64,000 bases of DNA, from the NCBI GenBank assembly GCA_002118135.1, contig BDIU01000428.1, positions 1 to 64,000 of the forward strand. The letters are read 5' to 3'. Numbering within the stretch: position 1 is the stretch's first letter; each line of letters begins with the position of its first letter. Made by a program: the position numbers and the translations under genes. The notes under the pieces are model-generated. The model was not told where the DNA came from. It saw only the letters and a list, made by a program, of their open reading frames with translations, and did no database searches. Positions 35,797 through 50,700 of this stretch are shown here, in pieces. The DNA is from Trebouxia sp. TZW2008. Its lineage: Eukaryota > Chlorophyta > Trebouxiophyceae > Trebouxiales > Trebouxiaceae.

Positions 35797-38700
35797 TCAA
35801 GAGGCTTTTCGTAATCTTTTGCGGCCTTCAACAGCCTTTGTTGCAGGCTGGCCTGATTGACCTGCCCTTGTACGCTGCAACAATGAATCTCGCGATGCAT
35901 TCCTTGAAAGTGATGCTCTATCCTTGGACTTTGATGTCTGCTCTGCTGCGCTGCCATGGTCTGTATCTGAGTCAGAGATGACCTGATCACCATTGCTGCC
36001 TGCTTCATCATCTGATCTGCCGTTTGCAACCTAAACCACACAAGGCTAAGGACTTATGCAAAACATTCTTTGGAGTTATGAGCATACTTCCGACGAGGAC
36101 TCACACAGACGCATTCAAACTGTCTACAGCAACAAACTTGAGATGCAAGACCTTGACAACTTGGCGGCTCATGTAAGAGCCAAGGAGCTGCTCAGTCAGG
36201 ATGCATAAAGCTGTTGAGCAAGCTGCAAGCAATTGATGCTTTCATCACCTGGGACACACCATCTTGGCCATCAGTGGCTGGGCTTGTGTCATCAGGCCCT
36301 GAGTCAGCGCTGTCAGAGGCTGAGTCAGCTGCCTCCTCTGATGAAGAAGAGTAGGTCTCCTCCTGATGAGCTCTGCTGCGGGTTGTGCGCATGCCTGCAC
36401 ATCATATCAGCCTCCGGACACTCAACAGCAAACAAGGTCGTCAGGCAATGGTCGCCAGGAAGCAAGGCTGAACCGCAAATCATTGTACAATGTCAGAGAG
36501 ACTCTAAGCAGAGGTGAGGAGAATGTCATGGAGACTCTGATTAAAGGGAGGCTTCATGCTGCCATCTAGGTGATGCATGCGAGACATTTTGCTTTGCAGA
36601 GAGCTGCTGCCACCTTCTGGACCCCAGTACATTACCGCTTCCAGTATGCTGCACCAAGGCAATGTGAATTGTGCTGATGACCCCAAAACACCAATTCCTG
36701 TTTTCAGCACTGTAAATCCAAAATTAGCATGGCTTGCACTGTCTCTGTGCAGCACTCGTCACTGGTCATGACAACGTGAGCAGACTTGACTGCCTTATAG
36801 CCCAAAATGTGCCACACACATGTAGCACCTATGCTATAGAGCGTGCAACCTATCACCACTACTATTGACTGACCTCCAGATGCTCTTGTGCTTGGGCGAT
36901 TCTTTGGCTCAGGAATCTGGGGCTTGAGCCTGCTGCTGCTCCTCACTCCCGCACTTCTTCTAGCAGCAGGGCCCTTCTGGCCAGCAGGAACCTTAAGGGT
37001 GACTCTGAGGGAGCCCCGCGTGGTTCTGCCCCTGCTGGCCAGAGCATCTTCCTGCTCTTGTAGTTGACGAGCCAGTGTTTCATCATCATCGGCTTCTGAC
37101 CCTGCATTTCAAGGGAAGTTACATCAGCACAATGCTGCGCACCAATGTGACAATACGATGAGTGATGAGAGCAATGGGCTTGCCAGACATCAGATATTCA
37201 AAACAGTGAGGGGATTCATAGGCACAAATGGTCAAGCTTGCAACAGACTTTGCCAAAGCCCTTGTGAATGGCAGAGATTCTTGTCTGGGGCAAAAGGCAG
37301 CCTTGGGAGACATACAGCATTGGGTGTCAAGGATGTTCACAGCACTGGCAGGGACTGCAGATGACAACAACTGACCTGTCTGCTTGGCAACAGCGCGGGT
37401 GCGTTTGATGCCAGCGCGTGCAGGCTTGACCGGTGCTGGTTCCTCTTCAGCACTGTCCTCTGCACAGCACATGCGCAGCATATTTGCATGCCTGAACAAC
37501 TGTACAGAAAAGAAAATGAAAAGAGAAGTCTGTGCCGTTAGGCATCAAAGCGGCAGCCTCTGTCTGAAGAGGCATACTGGGATTGTGCCAAGTGTACACA
37601 TAAGTTGTTTGCACATAGCAGGAGAATTGCACATCCCTGCCACCTGGCAATGCAGCTTGCACTGAAGATGAGAATGCCCGTGAAAGCTTTGGCTTCCAAC
37701 GCAGTAGCTTGTCGAAGGGCCAAAAAACAGGGCTGCAAGGCGTATTGCAGAGGTGTCTCAACGGAATTGAGGATGAAGGCTTCTTCACTTGATCAAAGAG
37801 CTGTTCCCTTTTGCAAATACCAACAATCAATTTCATCAATCAGTTTGTACTGTCTTGAGGACCCAACAGGGGGGTCCATACAGACAGTGTCAAGAGAGCT
37901 TGCCAAGCATATCAGAGCACATGTGCACTCACCTACAGAAGGCTCTGCTAGGGCTCCTGCAGCTTTGCGCTGTCTGAAAGAGTAGCCGCCGCCTGCATGA
38001 GCGTACCCTGGCACCTCTCTGGCAACTGCCGCAGCAGCTGCTGTGGTGCCTACAGTCTTCTTGATGGCTGGCTTGAGAGCTTGCAGGCGCAGTCTCACAG
38101 CAGCAAAGGACCCTGCACACACCAAATCTTTTTGGGGAAAAATTTTGTGCAGAACACAGCACAAAATCAAACGTATTTGAAATGATTCAGAATGCTGCAT
38201 GGCTCAAGCTTGGCATGGGGTGCTTCTGACGCTGCTTAGATGCATTACAATGTTGCTGCTGGTGTTGAAGAGGTGTGATCAGGACTGACATCAAAGGCAG
38301 CTACGTGTGGCTTGCGAAGGTGACAGCGCAACAGTTACATTACAGGACGAGTCATTCATTTTGATGTCAAGTGATGCAAGCCAATTAGTGCTGACCTGTA
38401 TGCGTGGGGCTGGGTGCAGGCATGTTGCACACTCTCCAGTGGGGCTTGAAGCGCTCACTGCGCAGCATGTGCTCCAGAAGAAGTGTGGCAGCCATCAGAT
38501 CCTGCATGTACCAATGTTGTCACTGGCTTTGTAGCACAGTCACACTGTTGCAAATAATGGGGACGCAGCGTAGCATTCAAAAGAAGTGCAGGCTGCATGA
38601 AGTATGGCTAGAAACAACAACACCTGTGGTGTCCCTTTGGAGTAAATGTCAAATCCAACAGTGCGCCATCAGCTTAGAACATGCACAGAATGTGCTGCTG

Positions 38701-41700
38701 ATCTTCACAGTTTGATGCCTCCAAAGTATCTTGCGAGTCACTTGAAGCATGAGTGCATCAGCAGCATTGCAACTTGAGCACGTATCAGACTGATGTGTGG
38801 TGTCTCCTGCAGATGCTCAACAGACGGCCCGCGTACTGAGCAGACACCTCAATCCTGTTTTGTCGCGCTGCAGCGAGCGTGACAAAACAGAAAAACCTCT
38901 CGCACCTGCGTCTGCATTGCTGCAGCAAGCATCAGCTGCCAGTGATGCTGTCGTGCAGCGCTGCCCTTGACTGGGTCATATGCCTCAGCAGGCAGCCCAC
39001 TGGCAAAGGCCGCTATGTCCTGTCTACACCTGCAACCACCAGTACGATTCTTCCAGGCTGCTGTCAGCAATATTTTCTTCCAATCTGCTGTCAGCAACAT
39101 GTTCTTTCAAACTGCTGTCAGCAACATGGTGCTCAAATTCTGACACAGACAATACAAAGATGGTTAGCTCAAATGCTGTGAAATGTGATTGCATCGTGTA
39201 GCAGGCTGACAGAACGTTTACAGGAACATGGGCACAAGCACCAAGCCAAGAATGTCCCATCATGCTCTGCTGGCGTGAGCTATCACAATGCAAAGCATGA
39301 CAGGCTGCTGTGGGACCAATGATGTCAGACAGCATGTCTGCAAGCTGACGTCAGTCGTAAAGCGCCAGTGTTGACACACCTTTCCAGGTCGCTAGGAGGC
39401 AGCTGAGCAGCAGGTGGCTGGTGAGCTTCAACAGCACCTTTGCCATCTGCTTCTTCTTCCGCCTTAGGGACCAGAGTGCCCTCTGCCTGAGCTGACCCTG
39501 CCTGAGCTAAGTCAGCTTGGCCTGAGTCAATGTGCATTGGAGCAGGAACTGACTCTGATTGTGGAACAGCATCTACAACAGCATTTGCTGTTGCACTTGC
39601 AACTGCACTTTGATCTGCTTCTGCACCAGCTGTTTCAACACCCCCAGATGATGATGGCTGTTGATCCTGTGGAGCTGCTGCTGCATCACTTGTCAAAGAG
39701 GGTCCCTGCCTTTCAAAGGCTGTTGCAGCAGCCCCTGAGGAAGGCTGCTGTCCCTCCAATTTGTCATCAGCGACAGCAGCAGCAGCTGGCGCAGAAGCTG
39801 CCAAGGAAGCTGAGGAGGGCTGTTTGGGCAGGCCCTTCTGCAGGGCTTTCTGCCTTGCCTGCTCTGCTGCTGCTTCTGCAGCTGCTAGGGAAGCTGATGT
39901 GGGCAGCTGCGGCCTGACCCTCTGCAGAGCCTTCTGCAGGTGTCCCTCTCTGACGCCTGCAGTGTAACTTGAACTACTCAAGGATGTGATGCTCACCGCA
40001 CGCTGGCAGAGCAAGTTCAGACTCGCCCCTCACACAACCTAGCATGCACACAGGGAGGCGCAGATGATGTATGCAGCATCGTTCCAATTGGGAGCTCATA
40101 AGCCTGCCCTTGTGAAAGAGTACAGGAGCAGACTCATGGTCTCAATGCACTCCCACTCTGTATAGCAAAGCATTGCTGTCTCTGCAGTGCTAATTGTGAT
40201 TCGGCAGTCTTCTCTGTCAGTCTGGTCAAACAGCCGTAAAAAGCTTGGTGTGGTGCAAAGCAGGCCTGCAAAGCAGTGCATTTACCTCTGTAGTTGAGAT
40301 AGTCTACCAGCTTCCCAACATGCTCAGCAGATTTGTAGCAACCCCAGGAGGTAGCGTCTTCCTGGTCAGCTGGAGTTTCAACCTTCCTGCGCTTTGCCTG
40401 CTGTGCTTCACGATCATCATGCTGAGCCTGCTGGGCCAGCTGACCCAGAGGTAGCTCCTCTTCTTCACTGCTTGGTTGTCTAGGACGCCTTGACCCTAAG
40501 GCGCCATCTGGGGGGTGACACCTCTCAACATACACCCAGGCGGAAGCTGGTGAGTCATCAGAGGTCACAGCTTGCGGGCAGCTTCCCTCCAGCAGCCAGT
40601 ACCGGTTCCAGTGGCGATCATACCCAAGCAACTCTTTGCGAGTTGAACACTTCCTGCATGGCCCTAGGTGCTCAGCCTTCCAGTCCCAAACATTGCTACC
40701 GACACGCAAGTATTTTAGCATGCTTACACCTAGTGAGCATGCACAGCCACAAAGTGACATGCATTGAAGAGTCAGAATTCTAGAAAAGCAGTGAGGGCTC
40801 TGTAGCACCAGCTGCTTGAGCTGAAGACGCTGAAGCTTACTGATTTTGACGAGAGCTCGAAGAGTCTTCCGTATCGCAATAGCATTCAGCCTGCAAACGT
40901 TTGTAAACAGCAGGGCCACAAACTATCTATGAAGCCTACCTGATTTCAAGAGTCAGCTGTTCGATGCGTGCCAGGTCCCTCTGCAGCTCAGCTGCTGCAT
41001 CAGCTTCCTGCTTAGCCCTAGTCCTGCAGGCAATATACTACTGTCTGCTTGTGTTGGCAATCAAGCTGAAGCTGTTGGTTCCAATATCTTATGTTTGTTG
41101 ATGTCCTGTGGTGCAAATCGCAAACTATCTACGCCTCAGCGTATGAGTCGAGTCGAAATGAGTACATCTGAAGTTGTCTGCGAATGTCTCATGTTTACAG
41201 TAGTGCAGCTTTCTAGCAGAATTGTGGCTGGAGGAATTTGTACAGTCTGTTGTGCTGATGTCAGCAAAATAGATAGATGCACCAAAATACGGTTGACATG
41301 TGTGCCTGTAATCTGATCTGCTTGTGAATCTCTGCATGAAAAGACTGATCAGCTGCACTTAGGCAGGCCGTGATCTATCATGCATGCCAGAAGTCAAGGC
41401 TGCCTTGGCAGAGCAAGCTCACTGCAGCCACGCGGTCCAGAACACAACCTGTGCTGCATTTCACCAGCTGCGCAGGTAGTAACTGCTGTGTTACCTCAGT
41501 AGATTGATGCTGACACACTTCAATCACAGCTCATTGTGGTCTCAGACCAGCATACTAAGCGCCATGCTGGGTCATGCAGCACATGCTCTGTAGCAGTGTG
41601 ACATGGGGAAGCACACCTGGCATTGCCCTCAAGAATCTTGGCCTTCTTATCAGCTGCCTCCTTGCCTTCTGCTGCCAGCGCAGACTGCGCCTCAGCTGCA

Positions 41701-44700
41701 TCAGCAGCTGCTGCAGCAGCTCGCTCCTTCTCCTCCCTGCAGTGCCAGCAGTTGAAGCGATTTTAATTGGAATCCAGGTCAGCTGTCAGCTGTGGAACTT
41801 CTGCGTGCTTGCAATCAAGGGCGTGAAGTTTTAAAGAGCAAACAGCCAAACAATGAGCCTTTGACTTGAAAGCTATCGTTGCACAGCGAACCAAGTCCTT
41901 GAGCATCATCTATTCCAGACTATTGATATGCCTGCTTGCTTGCAGTGGCCTAGCTCTGACCATAGCAGTCCTTCCTTGACATACCAGACGAAGGCAGCAT
42001 GAAGGCAGCATGACGTGCAAAGCACAAGGCTTGCTCTGATGCTGACATAGCCTACCGCTTGAGCTTGGTTCTCAGTGCTAGCTGCTCCTTGCGGAACTCC
42101 TTCCTGCTATCTTCAGCATCTGTCAGCTGTGTGCGTGTTGAGGCAGCAGACGCAGCTAGGCTGCACAGCAGCACAGCAATCTGCACCCTCTGTCCTGCCG
42201 ACAATGCGTGGTACTCTTGCTGACCTGCGCATCAAGGTGAACGCTCACAGCTTGTACAAGGCATCAGTTGCTAACCCTGCTGCTGATTTGCTGCAACGAC
42301 TGCATAGCAGGCCTACATGTGCAGCAGAAGATTGGGCAGTGACAGTCAGGAAGTGGCTGGAAAGGCTTCACATGCTTCAAGAGGCAATGAGCAAATCAGC
42401 TAGCAGTAGCGAAGAGCTTCTTGGGAGGGTAAGCAGTGCAAGTAATGAGGCCAAAAGGGGGTCTCGCTTCATCTCAATCACCACCATACGCCCTTGCTAC
42501 AGTGTACTGTATGCCTTACCTAGAGCAGCAGCAAGGCTCCTGTAGCAGTCATCCTGTTTTGCTGACTTTACTGAATGCTGATGCTTTGGCAATGGCTCGC
42601 CGCCATGCTCTGGATCCAGTTCTGCCTTGCACCTTGGGCAGAACCACTCTCCTGCAGGTTGTGTAAATCAAGATTTCAATAAACATTCTATCAAGCAACA
42701 GTACCAGCACAAGCGCTGCAGCGACAGCAGCTGACAGCCTTTGCGGACAGCCTTTGCGATCTTGAGCTTTTGCCAAAAAGCCAAAAGCACAGGCTCTATC
42801 TAAAATATAGTATTGAGTGCACAGAAGCATCTCATATGGAAGCCAGCAGTTTATGCAAGATGGGCTGCATGGCCTATATGCACAGCTTGGACAGGTATTA
42901 CGTCAGCACTCAGGGAGGGGAGGAGGGCATGCCAAGCGCCAGGCTGGTCGACAAAGCTCTGCAGAGGAGTTTCAGGATTTAGGGAAGCAGGGTTTTCAGG
43001 AAGCATTGATGAAGAAGGTTGCATACCTTCTGGGACTTCCTCCAGAGGTGGGTCCAGGCAGTAGATGTGGTACTCAGAGTCACACTTGTCACACAGCAGG
43101 ATGTGCTTGCGGTCCTCATCCTCCCAGCAGATGCAGCAACCCTCCCAGGGTGCAAATGGCCTGCACAGTCAGTCACTGTATGGTATGCAGATATGCATTT
43201 CATTCATTTCATTGTAACAATATGCTAGACAGCAGCAGGCTCAGCACGCCCAGCTAGGTATGTACTGGAGCAATCATCTGTCTCCAACTACATCAGTCCT
43301 GCAGATATGCGCCAGAATATAACAGGCATATTTATAGCTGGCATGGGCCGGATTAGTCGGCTACGATCCCTTCAGGCATTGTATGTTGTGTTCATCATGG
43401 TCTGCAGAGTGAGTTGCCAGTGGGCATGGAAAGGTGTCCAAGTCAGTTCTTGGTGAGCTTTGCGCATTGAGACCAATGTCCTTGCAACAGCAAGCTTGGA
43501 TGATCAGCGCTAAAGCGTATGTCAAAATCTGCAATGCTCTGTCTTTTGACTGCTTCATTTGCTTGCTTACAATGCCTTGCAAGTACAATTTGCTGACGAT
43601 TTTCACCTTGCAAGATCCTCCACAATGTTGCTACTTTTGTCTTGTGAGCTGCCAGGCTCACTAGAGCTGCCTGGTGAAGTCTCAGTGCTGCCACCCTTCT
43701 TCAGCTTCTTCGCAGGGGTGGGTGCCTGATCAGGCTCTGCCAAGCCATGGTGCTGCCTCATCAGCTTCTGCATGCGCTCCGAAACCAGATCTGTCATTGC
43801 TGATGCTTGCTTGGCGTTCAGCTCAGTAGCAAAGGCGCTATTGCTGCGTCTGCTGGCTGCTTGGAAGAGGTCGCAGACTGCTTGCACATCTGATGCGAAG
43901 GCTTCCATACCAAGAGGGCTGTCGCAGTACACGCCTGTGGCAGCAATCACAGCAGTCAGAAAGCACCAACATGTCGTCACAGAGTCTGCACGTAAAAGGC
44001 AGATTTGAGTGCTTCAGTGCTTGATGGTCCTGTAGAGGAGAATGGTAAGTGCAACATGCTGCCAAGACTTGTATCATCAGCATTAGCTGGTTCTAATCAG
44101 GTGCAGAACAGCATACTAAGTTGCTTGTGCTGCAAGCCGCTGTGCAGGGCTCAGGATGTGCTCACCAGCATCTACCCTGGCAGCCACAGTCATCAGATCA
44201 ATGGGGATGCCACTTCTGGCTGCAGCAGCGGCCGACTGCCCATCAAAGGACAGAATGCGTGCTGATGCATGTCCACCTTCCACTCTGGGGCCCTGTGCAA
44301 CAAGAACTGCGATGAATTGTCTGTAAGACTATTTGATTCAGGTCATTCAACAGCTCTGAGGCCTGCATGTCTGCAAAAATTGACTGTCACTGCACAGGTC
44401 CCGGGCTGCCTCTTTAGACAGAGGCTCCCGTTATGACACCTCACGGCGTAGACTTTCCTTTTTTTTCTGTTTTCTGCACAGGTTTTGCTGATAGGCCAGG
44501 AATGTCATGGGCAGTACCCCAAGGTTCAGCTCAGCTTTCAGAATTTGCCCAATTTGCGTGCAAACAGCCTGAACCTGACAGTTTTGGGCGGCTGTAATTT
44601 TGTAAAAAGTCACACTAGCCATGGTGCCAAGCAATCACCCGGGTGGCTGCCAAGGGGCCTGCTGCATTGTATCAAATGCCAAAGCTTTGCATGTGTTTTT

Positions 44701-47700
44701 TTCACAAAATCTACAAACTTGCTTTGATGAATGGCATATCAGGTCTTCAGACGCCGCCACGGTTGTTATGTTGCCTGCATCAGGCGCAGAGATGCTGACC
44801 TTGATGGATGCCAGCTCAAGTAGCATCCTGCGACAGGTGATGATTGACTGCCTGCGCTCCTCCGCTGTAGGCACTGCTGCATCTCCGCAATTGGCTAGCA
44901 GAGTCTCAGCTGCTGCTAGGGCTGCTGCATCTTGCTTGACTTGACAGGCCTCAGGAGCTGTTTTGGATGCTCCCTGACATACAGACAGGGCAAGGCCAGT
45001 CAGCTTCTGCATGGAAATCAGACTAACAAGCAAAATTCCTGCAGTTGGTCAGCAGAGTCTCAGCTGCTGCTAGGGCTGTTGCATCTTGCTTGACTTGACA
45101 GGCCTCAGGAGCTGTTTTGGATGCTCCCTGACACACAAATTGAGTGAGGCTAGTCAGCTGATAGTAGTCTTTCAAAAGCATGATATGCATTGGAAATAAG
45201 TGTGGACTGCAGGAATGCCAACAGCTCACCTGAAGGGGGTGAGCAGCTTTTGACAAAATGTCCAATCGAAGATGAAAAGAGCAACAAGCGTGTGCTGCAC
45301 TGCACACAAGACCAACAGCTTTAGCATTTGAAATCTTACCAGCGGCAGTTTAGCAGCTCCAGCATCGCTGGGTTCGCCGGAATGGGCGCCAGCAGTTAGG
45401 CTCTGCAGCACTGCAAAGGGCCCCAGGAAGCTGAGGGGGGTTGCCCCCACAAGTGCCCCAAGGGCAGTGTCCAAGCCCCCACTGGCTTCTGTAGCTCTCA
45501 CCAAAGCTGCTGTAGCAGCTAGGGCAAAGTAGCGCCTTACTAGCTCTGGCCAGCTGTCATCCTGCACATCACTTGTTTAGTGACTAGTCTGAATGTGGGT
45601 CTATGTATCCAGCCATCTAAACGACATGGGTCAGCTGAGTTAAAGGTTCTGCGTGTCAAACATGTTGTGTCTAGGCGACATGTATCAGATCTGGCAACGT
45701 GCTGTCGTTCAACACAAGGCTGGCTGTGACCTTGGCAGAATGCCATGTTGCCCTGAATTTGGGTCTGCTATATGTCTTGATCTTAATCAGCAAATTCATA
45801 TTGTTGACTGTGACAGTGGCTAGCGTTCATGCTGTGCAAACAGCTGCTGTGGATGTGCTATGTGGATGTGCTGTGTTCAAAATGCAGACAATGCAGGAAT
45901 GCCACAGCATCACTCGAGGCATTGACCGAGCGCAGCAAGCTGTATGACCTGGTGATGCACTAGATCTATTCACATGCTTATGCCACCTGCCTCATGCCTT
46001 ATAACCATGGGGAAGCGTGCTGAGAGAAGAGTATTGCTGTACCTTCAAAGGTGGCATTGCATAGCGCATCTCATGTAGCCTGACATCCAGGTTCTCCTGG
46101 CCTGCCACATCAATGGCCGCTTCAAAGGCTTCAGCCACCACCAAGTCCAGCAGTGGCATGTGCAGGTCTGTCAGTACCTGCGCCCCAGGTCAAAGCTCCA
46201 ACAAGAAAGTGGACTTGCTAGGCAGTTTCTGCATCTTGATAGTTGGCAAAGTTGCTGGCACGGCGTAAAGAGAAACAAACATGCCATGCAACACATGCAT
46301 GCTTGTTCTGTGGGCAGCTGAGATTGTCGATGCGTGCTGGTGCTGATAACAGGCATGCCCAGAGGTCGACGAAGCGCCTCATCTTCACATCAAAACCCTG
46401 AGTTGCGATGCATGCACAGCCAGAGCAGCAGCTGTACAGCTCATATGCAAGTGACCTGTAGCATGCTTGCAGCCGATATTGGCATGTCCTCAGCAGCACA
46501 GCACACAGCACAGCATGTCGCAGCAAAGCACAGCATGGCACAGCACACTGCAGCATAAAACGGGTACTTTTGAAGGCTGCAGCTTGATAACTGCATATAC
46601 AGCTCAATGTAATGCAGCCCTTACCTGCATGTGGTGCTAGGCTTGTGTGGGGTCATGCAAGAACGCCTCCAGGTCAGCAATGACAACAGGCACGAACAAC
46701 TCTGACTTGCATCTGCACGAGCATAGGATCCACAGCTTTCATTGACCATGTGCAGCTATTACCTGCATGTGGTGCTGGGCTTGTGTAGGGTCATGGAAGG
46801 CAGCCTCCAAGTCAGCAAGGGCAGGCAATTCCTCCTGCTCCACAAAGCGCGCCAGGAATTCCCGCGCCTCTATCAACCCTGCAAGCATGAGTGACCTTGC
46901 GCTGCAGCACTATTTGCATTATTTCCTCAGATTCAGCAACAGCTGAGATATGTCCATTGAAATGATACAAGGCAGGTTGTGCTCATAGGGACACTGGCAG
47001 CACGTGAAGTCTGCTAGAGAGTTGGCCTGTTTCTGCAATGTGTTGCGCAAATATTGCTGTGGAATATTTCTTTGTCTTACTGTTCAATCATCTACAGTGT
47101 GTTCTGGGCAACTTTGAATTCAAGGCAACTTTTATCAGCTAGCAATTACCAAACAAACCCATCAAATCATGAACAGCATTGTCATTTCGCCATGTAGAGT
47201 GACTGGGGTGAGAGAGTGTTCAGCAATGCGCATACAAGTCTGGTATTGTTGAGAGGCAGCAGGCTACCTGATATTTGCTGGGAGGTGAGGAGACCTGACC
47301 CCACAGGGTCTGCAGCTGGGGGTTGCAGATGGGCTTCAGGCAGCCTGCTGTCTTCTACATCAGTGGACGTGACTGTCACTGCAGCTTGAGGGAGCTGGGC
47401 AACTGCTGAGTCAGCTGCAGGTTCCTTCTTGGGCTTACTCTGCTCGGCTGATGCATGCTTGCTTTGCCGCTGCTGCTCGCGCTCCCTAGATAGGCATTCA
47501 AACTTATGCCAGCGGCGCCTTGGAGCAGCATTGATACAGCTGGCCTTTGATCTGCCAAAGCCAATTGCACAGATAGAGTACATCTTCATGCAGGCAGGGT
47601 CAAAAGTGGTAGCCCAACAGGAAGAGATGCTGCCATTGTGGTTGTTCTGTGAACCAGCCGTCAGCAAGTGTCCATTGCATCAGCAATAGCTTGCCTTATT

Positions 47701-50700
47701 TTGTTGCTGACCTGTATACAATCTTGCAGGGTTTGCTGCTTGCTGCTGGTGCTTGTCATATCTGCTTTATTGGTCTTGGTCCATTGTTGTCATCGTTGAT
47801 GAGTGGACAGATGACGATTATGCAATGCATCAGCGTTCCATGTTAGTGCCTGACTACAAAATAATGCAGCCAGGTTGCACAGCACCCAAGAGCATGCACA
47901 TTGTCAGCGGTGTTGAGCATCAAGCATGACATGCACAGGTAAGAGGCACTCACTTGTGGCGCTGTGCCTTTGCAGCATCCTTCTCAGCCTTCTGTGCTGC
48001 CTTATCAAGCTCCCTGTTATATGCACGCTCCACCTGCGTGCAGACAAAGGTAAGCCAATCTATGCTTCCTGACGCTGAAAGCAGTGCTGTAGTTGGCATC
48101 AAACACAGCTCAACTGCCAGCTTGTGTGTGCAGACAGCATGGACTCTGATCACTAACGAAGTATTCGCATTAATGGAAATGCAGCTTGTGACTTCAATCA
48201 TTGTCAGCAGAATGAGGAGTGATTGAAAGCATTGCTGCATGAGGTACAGCGGTATTGCAAAAGCTGCTGCGTGGCGAAGTATGCATTGCCGTTGCCCCTC
48301 CTTCAGTCAGCCGATAACAGCCCGGCACAACCATTTTGTCAATGTAAGCCATTGTCATTGCAAACACTCCAACATGCATTTTTGCTGCTGTTGTCAGCAA
48401 TCATCCCAAGCCACATGCATCATCATGGTGGCGCATGGCTCAGGTATCAGATACGCGCATTCACACTGACACGTGAACAAGTTTGCAACTGAGTGGTGAC
48501 CGTGCTAGATTGGGCTTGTTCAGCTGTCAAAACACAGAAGGCACACAGCCGACACAAGCATGAGGCAACTTTTGACCGCCGATGCTGTCAAACCTTGTAA
48601 TGAATTGCTGCAACCCTATCTCTGTGTTGACTTCGGCATTGGGTACTGTCTTTGGACCCTCTTCTGCCCAAGATATAAAAGCTGACACAAGCATGATCAG
48701 GACACAAGGAAAGCTTGAGGGCGCACCTGACCAATGACCTTGTACAGAACATGGTGCACATCCTTCTCAGTCTTGTCCATGCCTGTAGACCGGCGCTGCT
48801 TGGGCTTAGCGCCTGAGCCTGTCGCCTCACCTGAGGTCTTTGCGGCAGTTGGAGTGTGCTTCTTAGCGCCAGGGTCCTTGCTGCTTTGCTCCTTCTTAAA
48901 TCTGCAAACATTGCATTAAGGGTCACCAGTTGTCAACAGGCAGCTGAATGAAGTCTTGAGCAGGTGACATGACTGATTTGGAGCCCTTTGGCTGATGCTT
49001 GCTGACAAAACGAAAGTGGTGTTGTGAACACACAAGAAGAGCAAAACAGGCGACCAGGAACAACTAACCAAGAAAGAGCATTCTATGGCTTTGAGGTGTC
49101 ACAGCTGGCGTCTCTGTCAGGACAAGCAGCCCAAAATTGCAGCCAAACATCTGGGCAAACATGCTAAGTTGCTCAACGAGGTGCCCAGCCTGGAGTCACT
49201 CAACAGAGGGATTGATGCAATGTGCAGATTGCATGTAGTTTGCAGCAGTTCCAGTGAAATTGGACCAAAGGCAGTAGAGAGTATGCTCACCTCTTGAGCT
49301 CAGCTCTCTCAGCCTGCTTCTCCTCTTGCCTCTTCCTCTTGGCTGCCGCTCTGGCTTCCTGCTTAGCCTCTGCATCAGCTGCTTTGGCCTGAGCACTTGC
49401 CTCCAGTGATAGCAGCTTTGCACCTTTCTTCTCCACACCTCTGTTGGCCTGTATTGACCATAAGTTGTAAGGATCCTGTCACTCAGGAGTTCAGCGGTTA
49501 ATAACCTTTGAGCCAGCATCTGCCGCAATGATGCTGAATGAAACAGTTGACATGCCTGTCTTGGAGAACCTGCAAGCAAATGAAGGGAGCTGTATGCACT
49601 GTTGCATATACAGAAGTTGTGGCTTGAAGTTGCCAGCAGACAGCAGCTCTGCATTGGCAAAGCAGGCATGCTGAGATTGGTTTGCCAGCTTGCTTGGCAT
49701 GCTTGTCAAGTTCCCTTCCCGGGCTGCCTCTTTCGACAGAGGCTCCCGTTGTGACGCCTGACGGCGTAGGCTTTTTTTTTTCTGTTTCCAAGCTCCCCAG
49801 CAGAGGCTCTTCTGCTCTTGACAAAGATGCAAGTCAAGACCACAAACAAGAGGTATGTCATTGCTATGAGGCCTGTTGCTGGGTCCGTGCCAAAGCAAAT
49901 AATGAAAATTGTGGCTGGCTGTCAGAAAAGACAGGATTGGCGAGAACTGTGTTGATTGAACAATTGACAATTCGCTTGTCCAACAGGAGCTGGAATCAAT
50001 GTCAACTTTGAAAACCACCAAATCATTGGCAAACTTGCACCTGATCATGCTGCTATGCTGTGCAGACCAGTTGCACTTGCAAAGTGATGCAACTCGCATG
50101 CACTCTCATCATGTCATGTATGGCTGGTACCTTGGCGGCTTGCTTGGCATGCTTGTCAAGCTCCTTTTTGAGGCGCTTCTGCTCAGCCTGCCAGCCCTGC
50201 CGCTGCTCCACATACTCATACGATGTGCAATGCTCCTGTACCCCTGCATGGACCACAGGCAGTGAGCCTTTGCCAGAGGCCAGTTTCACTTGATCATACT
50301 TGCGGCTGTGCACTGCCCTTGCACCACTATCATGCAAGGCAGTCAGCAATGCCACAGATCATCTGCAAATGATTGTACGCTGTGCAGTGCTCCTGCACCC
50401 CTGCACCAACACCATGCAATGAGCCATTGCCCACAGAGCAGTTGTCAGTGACCATCTGAACTGATCAACATTGGAGGGCTTCTCGGTAGCCACTGCTGTT
50501 ACATACCTACCCAGATACACGGCAGTGAGCCATTGCCACTGACCAGCTTGACACAGTCATTTCTGGTGCTGAGGCCTGCTCATGCATTTTGGCACAGACA
50601 CAAGGCACTGAGCCATTGCCACTGCGCAATTTCACATGATCAGCTTGATCAAGTTGGAATGTACTCAAAGCCAGCAGACCATAACTATGCCCTTCTGGCA

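Noticed and set aside
39537..39917. Plus-strand Leu/Gln-rich ORF
   Set aside because: Antisense shadow of the Ala/Gln/Ser-rich exon 39956-39380 of the MBD9-like gene.
42075..42545. Plus-strand 156-residue ORF as a separate gene
   Set aside because: It overlaps the minus-strand MBD9-like exon 42180-42056, and its start has no supporting context. Its middle part is kept only as a low-interest observation.
42820..43020. An alternative end of the PHD finger in 42960-42890 (minus)
   Set aside because: It gives no Trp-x-Cys-x2-Cys end and hits a stop; the exon at 42651-42572 supplies EWFCPRC in the right phase.
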